A stretch of 17,697 nucleotides of DNA from Candidatus Aerophobota bacterium (GTDB lineage: Bacteria; Aerophobota; Aerophobia; Aerophobales; JAGGXI01). A model generated the notes under the pieces. That model searched no databases and was not told the DNA's origin. It saw only the letters and a list, made by a program, of their open reading frames with translations. The position numbers were made by a program, and so were the translations under genes. This document shows positions 1 to 6,167 of the stretch, one piece after another. Positions within the stretch are counted from its first letter, which is position 1; each line of letters begins with the position of its first letter. The stretch is from NCBI GenBank assembly GCA_021163155.1, contig JAGGXI010000002.1:1-17697 (forward strand). Reading direction: 5' to 3'.

Positions 1-13
1 ACAGGCCTAGCAG

Positions 14-74
14 AGGTTAGAATCTGGTATAAAGATATACTTTGTGATGTCTACCCGGTTAAAAATTCTAACCT
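14..74. repeat. Inverted repeat at window start
   Basis: Perfect 10-bp arms AGGTTAGAAT (14-23) and ATTCTAACCT (65-74) flank a 41-base spacer that contains a second small near-palindrome (AAAGATATACTTT). No gene is visible here. It could be a structured element or part of a feature that begins outside the window. Confidence 0.5.
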
Positions 75-78
75 TAAC

Positions 79-199
79 ATAGTCCACTTTTAAATTTTAA
101 TAGTCCACTTTTAAATTTTAGCTAACACCGACTTTTGTAGGATGTGTCAATGCAAAGTAAATATGTCATACTTTTTGCAAAATAAAAATGTCATATCCT
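79..199. mobile_element. Possible decayed IS end (multiple short direct repeats)
   Basis: Two perfect 21-bp tandem copies beginning ATAGTCCACTTTT occupy 79-99 and 100-120. About 40 bases on, ATGTCATA occurs twice (around 163-170 and 189-196), separated by an A/T-rich spacer. Clusters of short direct repeats carrying motifs such as 'TAGTCCACTTTT' or 'TGTCATACTTTTT' resemble the multi-site ends of IS21-like elements, from family knowledge. No intact transposase or opposite end is present, so this is a tentative remnant. Confidence 0.3.
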
Positions 200-475
200 T
201 GCCATGGCTAAAACATTATCTTCAGAAGGAACATCCCTGTCTACGTGCGGACACGCACAGGCAGATTTTTTTTCTTGTATGGGAATAAGTTTGTGGTTAA
301 GTTCTTCTCCCTGGTAAAAGATGTGTAGGGAACGGTCGCGACCGTTACCTACTTTATAAAAGGATTTTCCTGCAAAAGCTAGCTGACATCTCTCAATGCT
401 GAATTTGACTTTTAATATAAGTATATTAGGATGTCGCTTGGATACTGAAGGAGTTCTGGTTTTGAATCCTTTCAT
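191..475 (-). pseudogene. Doubtful 94-residue frame, possibly a transposase C-terminal relic
   Basis: An open frame on the minus strand runs from ATG at 475 to a stop at 191. Its middle (residues about 29-51) is encoded by a dispersed palindromic repeat that also occurs non-coding near 11.47 kb, so much of the frame is not a conserved protein. The part after the repeat reads SLHIFYQGEELNHKLIPI, vaguely like the C-terminal beta-barrel of integrase-type transposases, and lies next to possible IS-end repeats. It may be a relic fused to a repeat insertion or simply a chance frame. I would not assign a function. Confidence 0.2.
325..390. repeat. 28-bp palindrome family, copy 1 with right flank
   Basis: Bases 325-352 form a near-perfect 28-bp palindrome, half-site GTAGGGAACGGTCG, with one arm mismatch (GTTACC for GTTCCC). 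The following 38 bases (TTTATAAAAGGATTTTCCTG onward) recur with a few changes after copy 3 at 11500-11537, so the repeated unit is longer than the palindrome. Confidence 0.85.
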
Positions 476-550
476 TTGAAAAAAGAGGATAAAAAAAGAA
501 GACCGTGTAAGAATTGCATTGAGGCCTTGATTTTACTTAAGCAAGGAAAT

Positions 551-595
551 ATCCAGGGAACTGGCGTTTTGCGAACGCCTGATTTTTATCTGGAT
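551..595 (+). terminator. Nested hairpin followed by T-rich stretch
   Basis: Inner stem GGCGTT (563-568) / AACGCC (574-579) with a 5-base loop is followed by GATTTTTATC. An outer stem ATCCAG (551-556) / CTGGAT (590-595) encloses it. The inner hairpin plus T-run resembles an intrinsic terminator for whatever is upstream on +. The outer arms also fit a small palindromic repeat element. Confidence 0.4.
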
Positions 596-620
596 TCGAT
601 AAAATGGAGTACTATCAAGA

Positions 621-950
621 ATGAAAATTAGCTATGGCGAAGGTTTATATAGAAGGTTGGAAGGTGGAAGAGAAACTACATATATGGGTAAAGTAATGCT
701 TGATGATGTTAAAATTTACATAGATGAAAAAGCTGATTCTTTTATATCGCTGGACAGAATAGAAGAGATAAGGAAAAGAAAAAAGGGTATAGAGATAAAG
801 ATTGTTCCTTCTTGTTCCTTCGCATATACTGTTTTGATGCAGGGGCAAGGAATTGGAAGACTACTCGATGACCTTATAATTTTAAAAGGATTCAAGAAGA
901 TATGGATAAGTAAATGGAAGGCAAAAGATTTCTGGAAAAGATTTAGGTAA
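621..950 (+). CDS. Hypothetical protein, 109 aa
   Basis: A small open frame starts at ATG 621 with GGAG at 606-609, a rather long 11-base spacing. I do not recognise the family. The product is lysine/arginine-rich and probably cytoplasmic, with no signal peptide or membrane segment. The pattern is a short beta-rich start (GKVMLDDVKIYIDEK), a charged middle (IEEIRKRKKGIEIKIVP) and a C-terminal half with a possible amphipathic helix (GIGRLLDDLIILKGFKKIWI). Alternating hydrophobic strands could suit a small PH-like or PilZ-like fold, but that is speculation. It stands alone between a hairpin and a dispersed repeat, with no operon partner in view. Base composition matches neighbouring genes. Confidence 0.5.
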   Translation: MKISYGEGLYRRLEGGRETTYMGKVMLDDVKIYIDEKADSFISLDRIEEIRKRKKGIEIKIVPSCSFAYTVLMQGQGIGRLLDDLIILKGFKKIWISKWKAKDFWKRFR

Positions 951-1001
951 ATTTCATCAAGAAGTGGGAAAAGTTTGAATTTCCGCCAAAAAAGGGAAGA
1001 A

Positions 1002-1097
1002 GAGACCTCCGAAAAACCTACACGGTCTCTTGATTACGCAGATTCTTAAAGATGATTACACTGATTTACAGAGATTTCTAAATTTTTCAGAAATCTC
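1002..1097. repeat. 96-bp dispersed repeat, copy 1 (two hairpins)
   Basis: This 96-bp unit recurs at 13585-13680 with the same length and about nine mismatches by eye. It contains hairpin 1, GAGACC (1002-1007) / GGTCTC (1024-1029), a central conserved part with GATTACGCAGATT and GATGATTACACTGATTT, and hairpin 2, a perfect 10-bp stem AGAGATTTCT (1070-1079) / AGAAATCTCT (1089-1098). There is no coding signal. Confidence 0.85.
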
Positions 1098-1098
1098 T

Positions 1099-1488
1099 AA
1101 TAAGCAGATTATATAGATGTATTAGGAAAGTGTTTCAGATAGTGGGAAGGCATCCTTACTTTTGTCCTCGCTATCAGAAAATTTAATATTTTGAAACTTT
1201 TTCATCCCAAAATATTCCTACCAAAACATTTTATCTATTAACCATAAAAACAAATGTAAAGGAATGCCTGATTTTAATCTATGGAACTATGATGAATAAA
1301 GAGTTTTTTATTTTATAATTATTAAACCTGGATGATAAAAGCGAGGGTTTTTTCTAAAGTCTGGGTTATTATAAGTAGAAGAAATAAATTCTGATATTTG
1401 TTTAATGCTTGAATTTAAAAATGGAAGAGAGATAAAAGAGAAAAGTTTTAATTGTTAAAAAAAACGAATAATTGAATAGGAGGTGAAA
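1099..1488. other. Gene-free AT-rich stretch before the Spy-like gene
   Basis: No open frame or RNA gene is evident. An imperfect long inverted repeat lies around 1119-1220: TTTCAGATAG at 1133-1142 faces CTATCAGAAA at 1171-1180, with weaker outer pairing (TAGGAA/TTCCTA). It could be a small palindromic element. Promoter elements for the downstream gene are not clear enough to place. Confidence 0.4.
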
Positions 1489-1980
1489 ATGAAGAAAACA
1501 AATAAAGTACTTTTGGGGGCATTAGCAGTTCTGCTGCTCCTGGGAAGCATTGAGATAGCATTTGCCTGGGGGGCCGAGGGAACTCTACTCCATCAGGGGT
1601 GGAAAGCAGCTTATCCTAAGATGGGGAAAGCAGCTTCTCCTCACTCAGGTGCGGTAGATCTCAACCTCTCAAGAGAGCAGATAAAAAAAATGCAGAATCT
1701 AAAGCTGAGATTCCAGAAAGAAGTGTTGAAATTGAAAAATACTCTTCAGGTTAAACAACTGGAACTTCGGACTTTATGGTTATCTGAAGAACCGAATCAG
1801 GTTAATCTCGACTCTAAAGTGGAAGAGATAGGCAAACTGCGTATAGAAATACAGAAAAAAGTTTTTGTTTACCTGATCCAGGCAAAAAAGGTTCTTACTC
1901 CGGAGCAATGGGATAAGCTCTGTTCCTATCGTTACCTTAACGGTAGGAAATGGGGAGATAGCCGCAGATTATTACCCTAA
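1489..1980 (+). CDS. Spy/CpxP/ZraP-like periplasmic protein, 163 aa
   Basis: An exported small helical protein of the Spy/CpxP/ZraP type, a family of periplasmic chaperones and envelope-stress or metal sensors. Start ATG 1489 is preferred over an in-frame GTG at 1483 because AGGAGGTG (1478-1485) is an ideal ribosome binding site for it. Residues 1-26 form a signal peptide ending AFA. Two family-like motifs flank a helical hairpin: LNLSREQIKKM (58-68) and VLTPEQWDKL (135-144). Between them lies a long charged amphipathic region (67-133). Length fits the family. A hairpin terminator follows, so it is probably a separate unit from the efflux operon downstream, although envelope stress links them thematically. 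There is no obvious His/Cys-rich metal site beyond isolated residues (C145), which favours a chaperone-like over a zinc-binding role. Confidence 0.75.
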   Translation: MKKTNKVLLGALAVLLLLGSIEIAFAWGAEGTLLHQGWKAAYPKMGKAASPHSGAVDLNLSREQIKKMQNLKLRFQKEVLKLKNTLQVKQLELRTLWLSEEPNQVNLDSKVEEIGKLRIEIQKKVFVYLIQAKKVLTPEQWDKLCSYRYLNGRKWGDSRRLLP

Positions 1981-2008
1981 CCAATTCCCATTATTAATAA
2001 GTTTTTAT

Positions 2009-2052
2009 CGGGGAGGCAAGAAGGCGACACGCCTACCTCCCCGGCTTATTTT
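2009..2052 (+). terminator. Intrinsic terminator after the Spy-like gene
   Basis: Stem CGGGGAGG (2009-2016) / CCTCCCCG (2036-2043) carries an inner stem AGGCG (2022-2026) / CGCCT (2030-2034), followed by GCTTATTTTT. It lies 29 bases past the stop codon. The T-run is slightly offset from the stem, otherwise typical. Confidence 0.7.
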
Positions 2053-2091
2053 TAAAAGAAGTTTGCCTCTTTTACCCATTTTCCCATTTAC

Positions 2092-2151
2092 TTGACAAAT
2101 GAAAATATTGTATTATAATATATTTGACAAATGAAAATATTGTATTATAAA
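2092..2151 (+). promoter_or_regulatory. Tandemly duplicated sigma70-type promoter of the efflux operon
   Basis: Two near-identical promoter units lie 32 bp apart. Unit 1 has TTGACA (2092-2097), a 16-bp spacer and TATAAT (2114-2119), matching both consensus boxes. Unit 2 has TTGACA (2124-2129), 16 bp and TATAAA (2146-2151). The spacers are identical and contain ACAA...TTGT half-sites, which could be operators for the MarR protein encoded directly downstream (inference). The second -10 lies 16 bases before the marR start codon, leaving a very short leader with AGGGG as ribosome binding site. The 32-bp offset is close to three helical turns, so both units present the same DNA face. Confidence 0.8.
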
Positions 2152-2167
2152 TTAAAAGGGGTAATAG

Positions 2168-2626
2168 ATGCAAAAAGATGAGATAGAAGAATGTATCGAA
2201 AGATTAATCTTTCTTCTACCAGATATCTCTAAAGCTTTTCAAATCCAGCATCCTCAAGAGGTTTTTAAGGTTGATATTAGTATTTCTGAAATAAGTGTTT
2301 TACGTCATTTATTTTTTAACAAAGAACCCAGTATGATGTCGGAAATAGGGAAAAAGCTCTCTATGGATCTAAGTACTCTTACCCGCGTTGTCGATAAATT
2401 GGTGAAGAAAGATTTAGTAATTAGAAAACCGAGCCAAAAGGATAGAAGAGTAATAAGAATAGCTATGTCTCCAAGAGGAAGGGGAATAGGAGAAAAATTT
2501 AAGGAAAAGTGTAAAGAGAGAATCAGATTCGCCTTAAAGCAGATGACTTCCCAGGAAATAAGTATCCTTTTAAATTTATTAGAAACTATTCATATAAGAA
2601 TTTATGGAGAGAAGGGAGCTTTATAA
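2168..2626 (+). CDS. MarR-family transcriptional regulator, 152 aa
   Basis: A winged-helix repressor or regulator of the MarR family, likely controlling the export genes that follow and its own promoter. A helical N-terminus for dimerisation (1-35) precedes the winged helix: helix ISEISVLRHLFF (39-50), MSEIGKKLSMD (57-67), recognition helix DLSTLTRVVDKLVKKDLV (67-84) and the wing with the family's hallmark DRR at 92-94 (KDRRVIRIAMSPRG). A C-terminal helix (125-148) completes the dimer region. The length is typical. The stop codon is immediately followed by the tolC ATG, indicating cotranscription. MarR proteins usually respond to small phenolic or lipophilic ligands, which suits a nearby efflux system. 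The ligand cannot be deduced. Confidence 0.9.
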   Translation: MQKDEIEECIERLIFLLPDISKAFQIQHPQEVFKVDISISEISVLRHLFFNKEPSMMSEIGKKLSMDLSTLTRVVDKLVKKDLVIRKPSQKDRRVIRIAMSPRGRGIGEKFKEKCKERIRFALKQMTSQEISILLNLLETIHIRIYGEKGAL

Positions 2627-4024
2627 ATGAAAAAACATAAAAGTGTTATCTTAAGTATATTTCTATCTTCCTTATTAATATTCATTTTGGGAGCCTGTTT
2701 TAGTTGGGCTCAAGAGGAGAGTGTAAAAAAGACTTTATTTACTTTAAACTCTTTCTCTACCTCGCTTTCTTCTCTTAAAAACTCTGACTCTGACGATGAG
2801 AAGATTTATCTTACCCTTCAGAAAGCTATAGAAATAGCTTTGAGCGAAAACAAAGGAATTTTAGTTGCTAAAGAAAAGGTTGATGAGGCAGAACAAATAA
2901 TAAAAATTGCAAGGTCAAGTTATTTTCCTTCCCTTGACCTAAGCGGTACCTATACCCGCTTAAGGGAAGCTCCTTCTATGAGTATTCCTTTTTTAGGAAC
3001 ATTTGAAATGGGAAAGAAAGACAATTACTCTGCTATTCTTTCTTTTACACAGCCAATTTATACCAGTGGCAGAATTAATCTCGGATATAAACAGGCTAAA
3101 TTTGGTCATCAGAAAGAAAAAGAAAACCTGAACTATAAAGAGAATGAACTTATTTTTGAAGTAAAGAAGGCTTTTTATTCGGTACTTTTAGCTCAGGAGA
3201 ATGTGAAATTATTTAAAGATGCCTTAAAACAAGCGCAGAGGCACTTAAGTATAGTGGAAGGTTTTTACCAGACGGGAAGAATTTCAAAATTTGATCTCTT
3301 GAGAGCAAAAGTAGAGGTAGCCAATCTTAAACCTAATTTAATTCGAGCTGAAAATAATTTGAGGTTAGCTAAAGAGGGGTTGGCTATTTTACTTTCTCTC
3401 CCTGCTCATTCTATAAGATTATCAGGTGAATTCAAATTTGAACCGATAAGGATAAACTTAGAAGAAGCTCTAAAAAAGGCTTTAAGCTCCCGCAATGACC
3501 TTAAAAGCTTAAACCTCCAAAGAGATATAATAGAAGTTTACTCTCGGTTAGCTAAGCTTGCTCATGCACCTTCTTTATATCTAAGGGGCAACTATCAGTA
3601 TAATAAACCCTCAGGTGGAGAAGATGAATGGGGAGAAGATTGGAATATAAACCTTGTCTTATCTTTATCTTTATTTGATGGGGGAAAATCTCAGACTATT
3701 ATAAAACAGAGAAAATCTCAATTAAAAGAAGTAGAGCTTTCTCTTGGGCAGTTAAAAGATAGAATTATGTTAGAGGTAAAAAGTGCTTTTTGGGGTATGG
3801 AGGTGGCAGAAGAATCTATTTCTGCTCAAAAAGAGAATATTGGACAAGCTGAGGAGGCTCTTTCTATTGCTGAGCTTAGATACAAAAGCGGAATGATTAC
3901 CAACCTTGAGGTTCTGGATGCCCAGTTGGCTTTAACTCAAGCTAAAATGGGATATCTTAAGAGTTTATATGATTACAATATAGCTAAAGCCAAGTTAAAA
4001 AAGGCAATGAATAACAGTATTTAA
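2627..4024 (+). CDS. TolC-family outer membrane efflux protein, 465 aa
   Basis: Outer membrane channel forming the exit duct of a tripartite exporter. The N-terminal hydrophobic stretch (residues 4-29) ends in an ambiguous site: LGAC (21-24) resembles a lipobox, while SWA-Q at 29/30 would suit signal peptidase I. Two outer-membrane-efflux domain repeats follow. Repeat one (about 60-255) has the beta strands SLDLSGTYTRL and FTQPIYTSGRI and the helix YQTGRISKFDLLRAKVEV. Repeat two (about 275-462) has strands LYLRGNYQYNK and LVLSLSLFDGGKS and the matching helix YKSGMITNLEVLDAQLALTQ. Length and duplicated architecture are normal for the family. It is directly abutted by marR. The next operon gene lies 561 bases on, across a minisatellite array, so its level may be uncoupled from the pump genes. 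Confidence 0.92.
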   Translation: MKKHKSVILSIFLSSLLIFILGACFSWAQEESVKKTLFTLNSFSTSLSSLKNSDSDDEKIYLTLQKAIEIALSENKGILVAKEKVDEAEQIIKIARSSYFPSLDLSGTYTRLREAPSMSIPFLGTFEMGKKDNYSAILSFTQPIYTSGRINLGYKQAKFGHQKEKENLNYKENELIFEVKKAFYSVLLAQENVKLFKDALKQAQRHLSIVEGFYQTGRISKFDLLRAKVEVANLKPNLIRAENNLRLAKEGLAILLSLPAHSIRLSGEFKFEPIRINLEEALKKALSSRNDLKSLNLQRDIIEVYSRLAKLAHAPSLYLRGNYQYNKPSGGEDEWGEDWNINLVLSLSLFDGGKSQTIIKQRKSQLKEVELSLGQLKDRIMLEVKSAFWGMEVAEESISAQKENIGQAEEALSIAELRYKSGMITNLEVLDAQLALTQAKMGYLKSLYDYNIAKAKLKKAMNNSI

Positions 4025-4048
4025 GACAGGCAAAAGCAGAACTAAAAA

Positions 4049-4496
4049 AGCAGGATTAAAGGATTAGAGGGAAAGAGATACCGGTAGCCGCAACCTTCAG
4101 GTTGCGTAAAAGCAGGATTAGAGGGAAAAGAGCAGGATTAAAGGATTAAAGGATTAGAGAGAAAAGGCAGGATTAGAGGATTAGAGGATTAGAGGGAAAG
4201 AGATACCGGTAGCCGCAACCTTCAGGTTGCGTAAAAGCAGGATTAAAGGATTAAAGGATTAAAGGATTAAAGGATTAGAGAGAAAAAGCAGGATTAGAGG
4301 ATTAGAGGATTAGAGGATTAGAGGGAAACCAAAAAACCGAAGAAAAAACCTAGAAAAACAGAATTAAAAATAAAAACAGGATTAGAGGGAAAAGAGCAGG
4401 ATTAGAGGATTAGAGGATTAAAGGATTAGAGGGAAAACAAGAAAGATAAAAGCCAAAAACAAAAAACAAAAAACAAAAAAGAAAAAAGGATTAAAA
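4049..4496. repeat. GGATTARA minisatellite array, locus 1, with two embedded hairpins
   Basis: The tolC-adaptor gap is filled with about two dozen copies of the octamer GGATTAAA/GGATTAGA in runs of one to five, separated by AGGGAAA, GCAGG and A-rich linkers (AAAAACAAAAAAC near 4455-4485). A perfect 60-bp duplication lies at 4061-4120 and 4186-4245. Each copy carries a 24-bp hairpin (4083-4106, 4208-4231) of form GGTAGCCGC-AACCT-TC-AGGTT-GCG, in which the terminal GC bases of the left flank also pair. The same octamers recur at 12.33-12.47 kb and, inverted, at 17.19-17.70 kb. The period of 8 and frequent stops exclude coding. Confidence 0.9.
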
Positions 4497-4501
4497 ATAC
4501 T

Positions 4502-4515
4502 GCCGAATTTATTCG
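4502..4515. repeat. Small hairpin CCGAATTTATTCGG
   Basis: CCGAAT/ATTCGG pair with a two-base loop just upstream of the adaptor gene, between the minisatellite array and the ribosome binding site. There is no T-run, so it is not a typical terminator. It is probably another short palindromic repeat. Confidence 0.4.
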
Positions 4516-4585
4516 GTGGTAGCTTATGTGTGCCAGCGAAGCGGTGGTTTTAATCGCCGTACTGATAAATAAAAGGGAGGATGTA

Positions 4586-6157
4586 ATGTTAAGGAAAGGA
4601 ACCACTTTTTTAGGGACAGCAAGTATAATTCTTTTATTATGTAGCCAAGCTTTTTCTCAAACAACAGGAGAAAAAATTTCTGTAAAGGTAGCTCCAGCAA
4701 AAAAGGGGAGAATAACTCAAGAGTTATCTCTTACAGCAAATATTTCTCCTGATAAGCAAGTAACGGTAATTCCCAAGATAGGGGGAACATTAAAAGAGAT
4801 AAATGTAGAATTAGGAGATGCAGTAAAAAAAGAAGAAGTTATAGCTAAAATAGATGATGAAGAGATATCCTTAGGGGTAAAACAGGCAGAGGTATCTTTA
4901 ATTTCAGCTAAAGCTAATTATGAAAAAGCAAAATCTATAGCTGAAATAAAAGCAGAGGGAGACTTGCGAAGAGCTGAGGCTGCTTTTAACTCTGCTCAGG
5001 CAGGATTGGATTTAGCAAAATCTACTGCTGAGGTAGAATTTTTTACTAACTTAGAGAGAGCTCAGGCAGGTTTAAAGACTGCTCAGGCTCAATTTGATAA
5101 AATTAAAAAGGGTGCAAGAAAAGAAGATTTAGAACGAGCTGAGGCTGGTTACCAGCAAGCTTTAGCCAATTTTCAAAATTCTAAAAGAGATTTAGAACGA
5201 GCTGAAGAAGATTATTCGAGGGGAGCTATTCCAGAGCAACAATTCGATAAAGTGAAATTAGGATTTAAAGTTGCCCAGGCACAGCTCACCTCAGCTGAGG
5301 CCTCTTTAAAGCTTATAAAGAAAGGAGCTCAGGAAGAAGATATTAGAATGACTGAAGCTCAATTGCAGCAGGCAAAATCTCAAGTAGAGTACCTTGAGAA
5401 ATTAAAAGAAGCAAAAAGCTGGGAGAGCAAAATAAAAGCTACTGAGGCTCAATGGGAAAATGCGCGGGTAAATTTAGATTTAGCCAAAAAATCGTGGGAA
5501 AGTAAAAATTGGGAAAAAGATCTGGAATTAGTTCAAGCTCAGATTCAGCAGGCTGAGACTGCCTTAAAGTTAGCTAAGATTCGCTTAGGAGATTGCACTA
5601 TAAAAGCTCCTATTTCTGGAGTTATTAGCAAACGTTTCGCTGATGAAGGAGCTTTAGTGGGACCTACTCAACCTTTAGTATCAATTGTAAGTATAGATAC
5701 AGTAAAGGTTGTGCTTCATATTTTAGATAAAGAACTGGACAAAGTGAAATTAACTAAAAAGGTAATTTTAAGTATGGATAATTATTTAAGAGAAGTTGTT
5801 GTCCCTCAAGAGATTAACGTAAGCCCAACAGTTGATCCTCGCAGTAGAAAAATAGAAGTGCAGATTAAAGTTCCCAATCCGAAAAGACGTATTAAACCGG
5901 GGATGTTTCCTAATGTTAAGTTAATCTTAGAGCAAGCAGAAAATGTAATTCTTATCCCCAAAGAAGCTCTAATAAGAAAAGAGGATGGAGATTATATTTT
6001 TGTTGTCCGAGAAGGGAAAGCCCATCTTTGCAAAGTTGATAAGGGTTTAGAAAATGGTAAAATGGTAGAAATAATTAAAGGAATTAAAGAAAAGGATTTA
6101 GTGATTATTACCGAACAAAGGAAATTAAAAGAAGGAGATTTAGTAACTATAAAATAA
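4586..6157 (+). CDS. HlyD/AcrA-type membrane fusion protein with long hairpin, 523 aa
   Basis: Periplasmic adaptor joining inner-membrane pump(s) to the TolC channel. Start ATG 4586 is chosen over an upstream in-frame ATG at 4526 because GGGAGG (4575-4580) sits five bases before it and the protein then begins with a signal peptide (residues 1-24, AFS-Q). Domains in order: barrel strands (30-60), first lipoyl half (GGTLKEINVELGDAV, 66-80), a very long coiled-coil hairpin (about 93-333), second lipoyl half (IKAPISGVISKRFADEGALV, 339-358), and barrel and membrane-proximal domains to 523 (KPGMFPNVKLILE, IPKEALIRKEDGDYIFVV). The hairpin tip is probably near 203-225. Adaptors of RND pumps usually have about 370-420 residues. 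Internal duplication is visible: IKKGARKEDLERAEA (173-187) and IKKGAQEEDIRMTEA (244-258). That [K]xGAxxED pattern is typical of YbhG-type ABC adaptors. RND gene follows after 10 bases. Confidence 0.9.
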   Translation: MLRKGTTFLGTASIILLLCSQAFSQTTGEKISVKVAPAKKGRITQELSLTANISPDKQVTVIPKIGGTLKEINVELGDAVKKEEVIAKIDDEEISLGVKQAEVSLISAKANYEKAKSIAEIKAEGDLRRAEAAFNSAQAGLDLAKSTAEVEFFTNLERAQAGLKTAQAQFDKIKKGARKEDLERAEAGYQQALANFQNSKRDLERAEEDYSRGAIPEQQFDKVKLGFKVAQAQLTSAEASLKLIKKGAQEEDIRMTEAQLQQAKSQVEYLEKLKEAKSWESKIKATEAQWENARVNLDLAKKSWESKNWEKDLELVQAQIQQAETALKLAKIRLGDCTIKAPISGVISKRFADEGALVGPTQPLVSIVSIDTVKVVLHILDKELDKVKLTKKVILSMDNYLREVVVPQEINVSPTVDPRSRKIEVQIKVPNPKRRIKPGMFPNVKLILEQAENVILIPKEALIRKEDGDYIFVVREGKAHLCKVDKGLENGKMVEIIKGIKEKDLVIITEQRKLKEGDLVTIK

Positions 6158-6167
6158 GAGGAGCATA

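Noticed and set aside
4526-4585. Upstream start for the adaptor protein
   Set aside because: It would bury the signal peptide behind 20 extra residues. ATG 4586 has GGGAGG at ideal spacing.
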